Origin: Pseudomonadota bacterium
GTDB taxonomy: Bacteria; Pseudomonadota; Gammaproteobacteria; UBA4575
DNA: 5,423 nucleotides
Direction: 5' to 3'
Assembly (NCBI GenBank): GCA_009839635.1
Contig: VXPJ01000008.1
Span: 1-5,423 of the forward strand
Shown: piece by piece, positions 1 to 4,786 of the stretch
How the letters are laid out: each line of letters begins with the position of its first letter
How positions within the stretch are numbered: position 1 is the stretch's first letter
Notes under the pieces: generated by a model
Databases searched by the model: none
What the model was told of the DNA's origin: nothing
What the model saw: the letters and a program-made list of their open reading frames with translations, nothing else
Translations under genes and position numbers: made by a program

Positions 1-167
1 CTCGTAGATGGCCGCATGGGATCGAAATCCCTGCGCTGCATTTCAGAGACCGCTTCGCTGAATTCCCGGTACTCGGCAATCTTCAGGGGCTTGCGTGCCT
101 GGATGTCGGCAAACTGCACCGGCAACGACCTGCGCTCGAGGACTTCGGAGAGGTGGATGTCTGGCAT
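1..167 (-). CDS. Partial N-terminal reading frame downstream of map, unidentified (glnD possible by position)
   Basis: An open frame starts at an ATG (complement of 165-167), 26 bases after the map stop, and runs without a stop off the left edge, giving 55 codons. The peptide begins MPDIHLSEVLERRSLPVQF and continues with a charged, helix-prone stretch containing EYREFSEAVSEMQRRDFDP. There is no signal peptide or membrane segment. I do not recognise a diagnostic motif. In many Gammaproteobacteria the gene after map on this strand is glnD (PII uridylyltransferase). GlnD N-termini are poorly conserved helical leaders before the nucleotidyltransferase motif, so a glnD start is compatible but unproven. 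The ribosome binding site is weak (only a GAG about 10 bases upstream), which would fit coupling to map. The nucleotidyltransferase motif, if present, lies outside the window. Confidence 0.5.
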   Translation of the reverse strand, partial: MPDIHLSEVLERRSLPVQFADIQARKPLKIAEYREFSEAVSEMQRRDFDPMRPST

Positions 168-193
168 GGGGTCGGAGGCTCGGGTGCGAAGCG

Positions 194-970
194 CTAGGTG
201 CCGTTCAGGTCTTCCTCGCTGCGCAGGGTCAGGACTTCGTGTCCCTGTTCGGTCACCAGGATCGTGTGTTCCCATTGTGCGGAAAGGCTGTGGTCCTTGG
301 TGACCACCGTCCAGCGGTCCGGCAGCAGGCGCACATTGCGCCTGCCCGCATTGACCATGGGCTCGATCGTGAAGGTCATGCCGGGCTGCAGCCGCAGTCC
401 GGTATCGGGTTTTCCGTAATGCAGCACCTGGGGGTCTTCATGAAACACGCGCCCGATGCCGTGCCCGCAGTATTCGCGCACCACCGAGTAGCGGTGGCTT
501 TCAACGAAGCTTTGAATGGCGTGCCCGATGTCCCCGAGCCTGGCCCCCGGTCGTACCTGCCGGATGCCGAGTTTCAGGGCCTCGTAGGTGAGGTCCACCA
601 GCCGCTGGGCGAGTACTGTGGGTTTGCCCAGCATGAACATCTTGCTGGTATCCCCGTGGTAGCCGTCCTTGATCACGGTGATGTCGATGTTGAGGATGTC
701 GCCGCTCTTGAGCGTGCGTTCGCCGGGGATGCCGTGACACACCTGGTGGTTCACCGAGGTACAGATGGATTTCGGGAAGCCGCGGTAATTGAGCGGCGCA
801 GGAATCGCCTGTTGCACGTTGACGATATGGTCGTGGCAGATGCGGTCCAGTTCCTGCGTGCTGACGCCGGGCACGACGTGCGGCCCGATCATCTCCAGCA
901 CTTCGGAGGCGAGCTTGCCGGCGACCCGCATTTTCCGGATTTCTTCAGCAGATTTTATCGTTACGCCCAT
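194..970 (-). CDS. map: Methionine aminopeptidase, type I
   Basis: Map is a cytosolic metalloenzyme that removes the initiator Met from nascent proteins with small second residues. The 258-residue product is close to the E. coli length (264) and aligns with it end to end. All expected active-site residues are visible: His79 (VCHG), metal ligands Asp96 (NIDITV), Asp107 (HGDTSK), His170 (CGHGIG), Glu203 (TIEPMVNAG) and Glu234 (QWEHT), plus His177. I chose the start MGVTIKSAEEI because it matches the family N-terminus (E. coli MAISIKT). A longer frame starting at 1081 would add 37 residues with no homology and would cross the promoter region. The region before the ATG has only a weak GGAT as Shine-Dalgarno, lying inside a GATCCGGATC palindrome (977-986). 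The gene is divergent from rpsB, the usual arrangement in Gammaproteobacteria. Confidence 0.97.
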   Translation of the reverse strand: MGVTIKSAEEIRKMRVAGKLASEVLEMIGPHVVPGVSTQELDRICHDHIVNVQQAIPAPLNYRGFPKSICTSVNHQVCHGIPGERTLKSGDILNIDITVIKDGYHGDTSKMFMLGKPTVLAQRLVDLTYEALKLGIRQVRPGARLGDIGHAIQSFVESHRYSVVREYCGHGIGRVFHEDPQVLHYGKPDTGLRLQPGMTFTIEPMVNAGRRNVRLLPDRWTVVTKDHSLSAQWEHTILVTEQGHEVLTLRSEEDLNGT

Positions 971-1016
971 GGTGTTGATCCGGATCAGGTCGAAGTCTGT
1001 CAGCGGGTTAGGGTCG

Positions 1017-1045
1017 TTGTTCCAAGTGGGCAGCCATGTTATAAA
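1017..1045 (+). promoter_or_regulatory. Candidate sigma70 promoter of the rpsB operon
   Basis: TTGTTC (1017-1022) and TATAAA (1040-1045) are separated by exactly 17 bases. The -10 matches consensus at 5 of 6 positions and the -35 at 3 of 6. It is followed at once by a GC-rich GGGCGCGC (1046-1053). A GC-rich discriminator between the -10 and the start site is typical of promoters under ppGpp/DksA stringent control, as known for rRNA and ribosomal protein operons. The predicted start near 1052-1054 leaves a leader of roughly 110 bases before rpsB. Confidence 0.6.
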
Positions 1046-1065
1046 GGGCGCGCATTTTGCACAAA
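1038..1065 (-). promoter_or_regulatory. Candidate map promoter
   Basis: Read on the minus strand, TTTGTG (complement of 1060-1065) and TATAAC (complement of 1038-1043) are separated by 16 bases. Transcription would start near 1030 and give a leader of about 60 bases before the map ATG. The -10 element overlaps that of the plus-strand rpsB promoter through the symmetric TTATAA at 1039-1044. This is a match by eye, with a moderate -35. Confidence 0.4.
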
Positions 1066-1078
1066 CACTAAATTCACA

Positions 1079-1134
1079 CACGTACCGTCACATGTGGGTG
1101 GGTGCCCTGGTAGGGTTTCCACATGGGGTACGTG
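1079..1134 (+). promoter_or_regulatory. rpsB leader hairpin, candidate S2 autoregulatory element
   Basis: CACGTACC (1079-1086) pairs perfectly with GGTACGTG (1127-1134). Above a 4/1 internal loop (GTCA against G), CATGTGG (1091-1097) pairs perfectly with CCACATG (1119-1125). In the apical loop, CCCT (1105-1108) can close a GGT triloop with AGGG (1112-1115). The structure ends 15 bases before the rpsB GGAG ribosome binding site. A structured rpsB leader that mediates repression by S2 is established in E. coli and relatives. That this is the equivalent element is inferred from position and structure. It has no U-tract, so it does not look like a terminator. Confidence 0.55.
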
Positions 1135-1149
1135 GAGGATCAACCCATA

Positions 1150-1153
1150 GGAG
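1150..1153 (+). promoter_or_regulatory. rpsB ribosome binding site
   Basis: GGAG lies 11 bases before the ATG at 1165, with an AT-rich ATTATACAAC stretch between. The spacing is slightly long. A stronger GGAGG at 1134-1138 sits at the foot of the leader hairpin and is too far upstream to serve this start. The GGAG site supports the ATG at 1165 rather than the in-frame ATG at 1123. Confidence 0.65.
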
Positions 1154-1164
1154 CATTATACAAC

Positions 1165-2448
1165 ATGGCGAATGTCACGATGCGCCAGATGCTGGAAGCT
1201 GGCGTACACTTTGGGCATCAGACACGCTACTGGAATCCGAAAATGAGTCCTTACATTTTCGGGGAGCGCAACAAAATCCACATCATCAATCTCGAGAAAA
1301 CATTGCCGATGTTTCTCGATGCCGCGGCCTTCCTTGGCAAGATGGCGGCCAACAAGGGAACCATCCTGTTCGTGGGCACGAAGCGCTCGGCGCGGGATTC
1401 GATCCAGGAGGAGGCGACGCGCTGCGGCATGCCCTACGTCAACCACCGCTGGCTGGGCGGCATGCTGACCAACTTCAACACCGTCAGCAAGTCCATACAG
1501 CGTCTGCAGGAACTCGAACAGGTGGCCAACGGCGAGGGCGTCGAACGGCTCAGCAAAAAGGAACTGCTGATGCTCAAGCGCGAGTTGTTCAAGCTCGAAC
1601 GCAGCCTGGGCGGGATCAAGGACATGTCGAGCCTGCCGGATGCGCTGTTCGTCATTGACGTCGGCTACGAAGCCATCGCGGTCAGCGAGGCCAACAAGCT
1701 GGGCATCCCGGTGGTTGCCATCGTCGACAGCAACAACAAGGCGGACGGCGTGGATTACGTGATTCCCGGAAACGACGATGCGATTCGGGCCATCCGGCTG
1801 TTTTCATCGCACATGGCGGATGTCATCCTGGAAGGCAAGGAAAGTGCGCAGGTAATGACCGGTGCCGAAGACGAGTTCGTGGAGGTGGATGCAACGGGCA
1901 AGGTGGCGAAGACGGACGAAAAGCCTAAGCCCAAGCAGAAGATCACGGTGAAACGAAAAGCCGGTGCAGAAGCGGCGCCGAAGGCACACGCCAAGGCAAA
2001 ACCTGCCAAGAAAACCGCTGTAAAACCGGCGGCTGACAAGCCCGATGCTGAAAAGACGGCTGAAGCCGAAGAAAAGGCCGAAGCTTCGAAAAAGACTGAA
2101 GCCGTAGCAAAGGCCGAGGCTACAGAAAAGGCTGAGGCTACAGAAAAGGCTGAGGCCGAAACCACAGCTAAGACTGAAACCAAGGCAGTGAGGAAGGCCA
2201 AGCCCGAGACCAAGGCAAAGACTGAAACCAAGGCTGCTGATAAGGCTGAGGCTGAGCCCAAGACAAAAACTAAAGCAAAGGCTGAAACAAAAACAAAAAC
2301 CGAAACCAAGGCTGAGACCAAAACAAAGGCCGGGGCAAAGGGCAAGGCTAAAACCGAAGCGAAGCCCGAGACGGAAAGTGCTCCTGCCGTGGACGAGCCA
2401 AAGGCCGAGACCGGTGATACCGGGGATCAGGCTTCGGATGCAGACTGA
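1165..2448 (+). CDS. rpsB: 30S ribosomal protein S2 with a long Lys/Ala/Glu/Thr-rich C-terminal extension
   Basis: S2 sits on the solvent side of the 30S subunit and is needed for S1 docking. The product is 427 residues, against 241 in E. coli. Residues 1-242 are a normal S2 core: GVHFGHQTRYWNPKM (13-27), NKIHIINLEKT (36-46), FVGTKRSA (69-76), NHRWLGGMLTN (93-103), SLGGIKDM (147-154), PDALFVID (158-165) and VIPGNDDAIRAI (199-210), ending at EDEFVEVD, which aligns with the E. coli end. Residues 243-427 are a low-complexity tail with about 46 Lys/Arg and 36 Asp/Glu. It is strongly basic at 246-290, mixed at 291-400 and acidic at 401-427. The ATG at 1165 gives MANVTMRQML, matching E. coli MATVSMRDML. 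The in-frame ATG at 1123 would overlap the leader hairpin and add residues unlike S2. tsf follows 44 bases downstream. Confidence 0.97.
   Translation: MANVTMRQMLEAGVHFGHQTRYWNPKMSPYIFGERNKIHIINLEKTLPMFLDAAAFLGKMAANKGTILFVGTKRSARDSIQEEATRCGMPYVNHRWLGGMLTNFNTVSKSIQRLQELEQVANGEGVERLSKKELLMLKRELFKLERSLGGIKDMSSLPDALFVIDVGYEAIAVSEANKLGIPVVAIVDSNNKADGVDYVIPGNDDAIRAIRLFSSHMADVILEGKESAQVMTGAEDEFVEVDATGKVAKTDEKPKPKQKITVKRKAGAEAAPKAHAKAKPAKKTAVKPAADKPDAEKTAEAEEKAEASKKTEAVAKAEATEKAEATEKAEAETTAKTETKAVRKAKPETKAKTETKAADKAEAEPKTKTKAKAETKTKTETKAETKTKAGAKGKAKTEAKPETESAPAVDEPKAETGDTGDQASDAD
1891..2445 (+). repeat. Low-complexity region encoding the S2 tail
   Basis: This in-frame segment encodes S2 residues 243-427 and is rich in A and G on the coding strand, with few T. 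It is built of degenerate short units such as KAE, KTE and TETKA rather than one clean repeat. Codons are often A-ending (AAA, GAA, GCA, ACA), unlike the more G/C-ending S2 core. A 17-base exact copy, AAGACTGAAACCAAGGC, occurs at 2170-2186 and 2218-2234. The frame stays open to the end, so the tail is presumably translated. Confidence 0.85.
2110..2160 (+). repeat. 18-base tandem repeat inside the rpsB tail
   Basis: The unit AAGGCTGAGGCTACAGAA encodes KAEATE. It occurs at 2110-2127 (one change, GCC for GCT) and 2128-2145, then in a partial third copy at 2146-2160. Near-identical adjacent copies suggest recent slippage duplication, so tail length may differ between close relatives. Confidence 0.85.
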
Positions 2449-2481
2449 ATTGAAACCGCATGGGCAATGACTGGAGAACGT

Positions 2482-2486
2482 AGGGA
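2482..2486 (+). promoter_or_regulatory. tsf ribosome binding site
   Basis: AGGGA lies 6 bases before the ATG at 2493, at standard spacing. It supports the chosen tsf start, which matches the family N-terminus. Confidence 0.7.
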
Positions 2487-2492
2487 AGAACG

Positions 2493-3377
2493 ATGCAGAT
2501 AACGGCAACACTGGTTAAGGAACTGCGTGAGCGAACCGGCGCAGGCATGATGGAATGCAAAAAGGCACTGCAGGAGAGCAGTGGAGATATCGATGCGGCC
2601 ATTGAACAAATGCGCAAGATCGGACAGGCAAAGGCGGACAAGAAAGCGAGCCGGATTGCCGCGGACGGCATGGTGGCCCTGGCTACTTCGGCCGATGGCA
2701 AGCAGGCTTCCCTTGTCGAGGTGAACTGTGAAACCGATTTCGTTGCCAAGGACAAGCAATTCCAGGCCTACTGCACACAGCTGGCCGGCCTCGTGCTCGG
2801 CAGCGACATAGACACGGTGGAAGCCCTGGGTGCGGCTACCCTGGAGTCGGGTCTCAGTGCCGAGCAGGCACGTCTTGAGCTGGTGACCAAGATCGGTGAA
2901 AACATCCGTATCCGCCGGCTGCAAAACATGCGCAGTGAACACACCATCGCGGGATATCTGCACGGCAACCGTATTGGAGTGCTGGTCGATTATTCCGGAG
3001 GCGATGCCACACTGGGAAAGGATGTGGCGATGCACATTGCGGCCAGCCGCCCGGCCTGTGTTTCAGAAGACGACGTGGATGAGGAGGTGCTTGCCAAGGA
3101 ACGGGGAATCTTCCAGGCCCAGGCCGAGTCCAGCGGCAAACCGGAAAACATCATCGAGAAGATCGTGGAGGGCCGGGTGAAAAAGTTCCTCAAGGAAATT
3201 ACCCTGCTGGGCCAGCCCTTTGTAAAAGACCCGGATCAGTCGGTCGGGCAGCTGCTGAAAAGTGCAGATGCAACCGTCGCCGGATTCGTCCGCTTCGAGG
3301 TGGGTGAAGGGCTTGAGAAGAGATCGGACAACTTTGTCGATGAGGTGATGGGGCAGGTCAAGCAAAGCGAGGACTAG
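2493..3377 (+). CDS. tsf: Elongation factor Ts
   Basis: EF-Ts is the cytosolic nucleotide exchange factor that releases GDP from EF-Tu so it can rebind GTP and aminoacyl-tRNA. The product is 294 residues (E. coli 283). The N-terminal UBA-like module carries LVKELRERTGAGMMECKKAL (7-26), nearly identical to E. coli. The EF-Tu contact motif TDFVAKD is at 81-87, inside VEVNCETDFVAKD. Further family blocks are KIGENIRIRR, a GNRIGVLVDYSGGD core segment, VAMHIAASRP, and the C-terminal EGRVKKFLKEITLLGQPFV and GFVRFEVGEGLEK. The gene is full length with its own good ribosome binding site, 44 bases after rpsB. Co-transcription of rpsB and tsf is the known arrangement. No terminator is visible between them here. 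Confidence 0.98.
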   Translation: MQITATLVKELRERTGAGMMECKKALQESSGDIDAAIEQMRKIGQAKADKKASRIAADGMVALATSADGKQASLVEVNCETDFVAKDKQFQAYCTQLAGLVLGSDIDTVEALGAATLESGLSAEQARLELVTKIGENIRIRRLQNMRSEHTIAGYLHGNRIGVLVDYSGGDATLGKDVAMHIAASRPACVSEDDVDEEVLAKERGIFQAQAESSGKPENIIEKIVEGRVKKFLKEITLLGQPFVKDPDQSVGQLLKSADATVAGFVRFEVGEGLEKRSDNFVDEVMGQVKQSED

Positions 3378-3395
3378 CCAGGGGAGTAGGATAGT

Positions 3396-3470
3396 GTGCG
3401 GTTCAGTGAAGGAGGCCTAGCCGAAATTCTTCAGGATGTGTTGACAGGCAGTAGCCGGGGTGCACAGTGA
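3396..3470 (+). pseudogene. Possible remnant of the 3' end of pyrH, or a short leader frame
   Basis: A 24-codon frame opens at GTG 3396, has a plausible GGGGAG upstream, and ends at a TGA (3468-3470) that overlaps the frr GTG start in a GTGA arrangement. Its last residues are ILQDVLTGSSRGAQ. From memory, PyrH proteins end in a pattern like E. coli GALRRVVMGEKEGTLITE, a hydrophobic stretch followed by G-x3-G. The tail here matches that spacing (L..VLTG...G) with no gap, but identity is low. pyrH normally occupies this position between tsf and frr. The frame could equally be a chance frame or a small leader peptide coupled to frr. No other pyrH motif, such as the N-terminal KLSGE block, is present. 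Confidence 0.25.
3408..3415 (+). promoter_or_regulatory. Orphan Shine-Dalgarno sequence between tsf and frr
   Basis: GAAGGAGG contains a perfect AAGGAGG, the strongest ribosome binding match in the window. No ATG, GTG or TTG occurs at a usable distance. The only near-start is a rare ATT at 3426, and the next GTG is at 3438, about 22 bases away. It is too far to serve frr at 3467. It sits about where a pyrH ribosome binding site would be expected after tsf. Confidence 0.5.
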
Positions 3471-4024
3471 TTGACGAGATACAACAGCATGCACGGCAAC
3501 GTATGCGCAAGAGTGTTGATTCATTGACCCATGAATTGTCGAGGGTGCGCACCGGGCGCGCCAATGCAAGCCTGCTGGACCACGTCATGGTGGAGTACTA
3601 CGGCAGCGAGGTGCCGATCAACCAGACGGCCACGGTCGCCGTGGAGGATGCGCGCACGATCTCGATCACACCCTGGGAAAATTCCCTCGTGCCCGTCATT
3701 GAGAAAGCCATCATGAGTTCGGATCTGGGACTCAATCCCACCACGGCCGGCACCGTCATCCGGGTGATCGTGCCTCCGCTGACCGAGGAGCGGCGCAAGA
3801 GCCTGATACGCATGGTGGAGGGCGAAGCCGAGAAATCCCGTGTTGCCATCCGCAATATCCGCCGGGACGCGAACGCGGATTTCAAGGAACTGCTGAAAGA
3901 AAAAGAGATCACGGAAGATGAAAGCCATCATGCCCAGAACGAAATGCAGAAGCTCACGGACCAGTTCGTGCAGGAGATCGATTCGATACTGGAGCAAAAA
4001 GAAAAAGACCTGATGACTGTCTAG
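3467..4024 (+). CDS. frr: Ribosome recycling factor
   Basis: RRF works with EF-G in the cytosol to split post-termination ribosomes. The product is 185 residues, the same length as in E. coli. It begins MIDEIQQHARQRM (E. coli MISDIRKDAEVRM). Domain I motifs are LSRVRTGRA (24-32) at the N-terminal side and LTEERRKSL (105-113), VEGEAEKSRVAIRNIRRDAN (117-136) and KEKEITED (144-151) at the C-terminal side. The conserved Arg132 lies in NIRRD. Domain II lies between, including VEYYGSEVPINQ and VEDARTISITPW. The start is GTG at 3467, preceded by GGGG (3457-3460) at 6 bases, and it overlaps the stop of a short upstream frame. The gene follows tsf by only 89 bases because pyrH, usually between them, is missing. 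Confidence 0.97.
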   Translation: MIDEIQQHARQRMRKSVDSLTHELSRVRTGRANASLLDHVMVEYYGSEVPINQTATVAVEDARTISITPWENSLVPVIEKAIMSSDLGLNPTTAGTVIRVIVPPLTEERRKSLIRMVEGEAEKSRVAIRNIRRDANADFKELLKEKEITEDESHHAQNEMQKLTDQFVQEIDSILEQKEKDLMTV

Positions 4025-4056
4025 AGGCCCAGCCCTCCAGGCACCCTTCCGACCTT

Positions 4057-4779
4057 ATGCCCGACACGCCCGCCTTAGCACATGTTGCGATCATCATGGA
4101 TGGCAACGGAAGATGGGCAAAGCAGCGCAACCTGCCACGAACCGCCGGGCACCGCCGAGGCATCGAGGCCACGCGGGCGATCATCGAGGCCTGCGTGCAG
4201 CATGAAATCAGGTACCTGACCCTGTTCGCCTTCAGCAGCGAGAACTGGAAGCGGCCTAAAACCGAGATCTCCGTGCTCATGGACCTGTTCGTGGAATCGC
4301 TGCAAAGCGAGGTGCAGTCCCTGAACGAGAAAGGGGTCTGCCTGCGCTTTCTGGGCCACCGTCCGGGCTTCTCGGATGGACTCTGTAAGCAAATCCAGCA
4401 GGCCGAGGAACTGACGCGCACAAACGACACGCTGTTTTTGAACATTGCCATGGGCTACGGGGGGCGCTGGGACATTCTCCAGGCGGTGGAAAACATCGTC
4501 GAGGATGTCGTGCACGAGCGATTGGCCGTGGAGGATATCGATGAGGCACTTTTGGAAGAGCACCTGGTCACCCATGGCATTCCGGCCCCGGACCTGTTCA
4601 TCCGTACCGGCGGCGAGAAGCGCATCAGCAACTTTCTGTTATGGCAGCTGGCCTACACGGAACTCTATTTCAGTGACATCCTGTGGCCGGACTTCAATCC
4701 GGATGAATTGGAAAAGGCATTCGAGAATTACCGTGTGAGGCAGAGAAGGTTCGGCCTCATACAAGAACAGCTCGCGTGA
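4057..4779 (+). CDS. uppS: Undecaprenyl diphosphate synthase (cis-prenyltransferase)
   Basis: UppS adds eight isopentenyl units in cis to farnesyl diphosphate, making the C55 lipid carrier for peptidoglycan and O-antigen. It acts at the inner face of the membrane. The product has 240 residues (E. coli 253). The catalytic block HVAIIMDGNGRWA (9-21) holds the Mg-binding Asp15. GHRRG (31-35), FAFSSENWKRP (57-67), NIAMGYGGRWDI (129-140) and RTGGEKRISNFLLWQLAYTE (183-202) are all present, as is ELYFSDILWPDF (202-213). The position after RTGGE is Lys where E. coli has His, a site that varies in the family. The N-terminus is a few residues shorter than in E. coli, and I see no in-frame start just upstream. 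Only a distant AGG precedes the ATG, so translation may depend on coupling to frr, 32 bases upstream. Confidence 0.97.
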   Translation: MPDTPALAHVAIIMDGNGRWAKQRNLPRTAGHRRGIEATRAIIEACVQHEIRYLTLFAFSSENWKRPKTEISVLMDLFVESLQSEVQSLNEKGVCLRFLGHRPGFSDGLCKQIQQAEELTRTNDTLFLNIAMGYGGRWDILQAVENIVEDVVHERLAVEDIDEALLEEHLVTHGIPAPDLFIRTGGEKRISNFLLWQLAYTELYFSDILWPDFNPDELEKAFENYRVRQRRFGLIQEQLA

Positions 4780-4786
4780 CCCGGCC

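Noticed and set aside
977..986. GATCCGGATC palindrome just upstream of the map start as an operator
   Set aside because: A single 10-base palindrome of two GATC sites is easily due to chance, and I know of no matching regulator. I kept it only as a note under map.
971..1081. Upstream extension of map to an ATG at 1081 (37 extra residues)
   Set aside because: The added residues have no counterpart in type I MetAP and would overlap the candidate promoters. MGVTIKS matches the family start.
1079..1134. rpsB leader hairpin as an intrinsic terminator
   Set aside because: No T-tract follows the stem. The sequence after it runs GAGGATCAACCC.
95..1150. 351-codon plus-strand frame opposite map
   Set aside because: It is antisense to an unambiguous map gene with all catalytic residues. 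It has no recognisable domain and arises from the codon bias of the opposite strand.
1123..1164. Alternative in-frame rpsB start at ATG 1123
   Set aside because: It would add 14 residues absent from S2 proteins, lies inside the leader hairpin, and the ATG at 1165 has a GGAG upstream and the family N-terminus.
1755..2511. Two long minus-strand frames opposite the rpsB tail (196 and 235 codons), hydrophobic and rich in Phe, Leu, Ser and Gly or Ala and Val
   Set aside because: They are the complement of the A/G-rich low-complexity tail, which has few stops in any frame. They have no ribosome binding site or family features.
3441..3470. TTGACA at 3441-3446 as the -35 of an frr promoter
   Set aside because: At 16-18 bases spacing the sequences are CACAGT, ACAGTG and CAGTGA, none like a -10 element.
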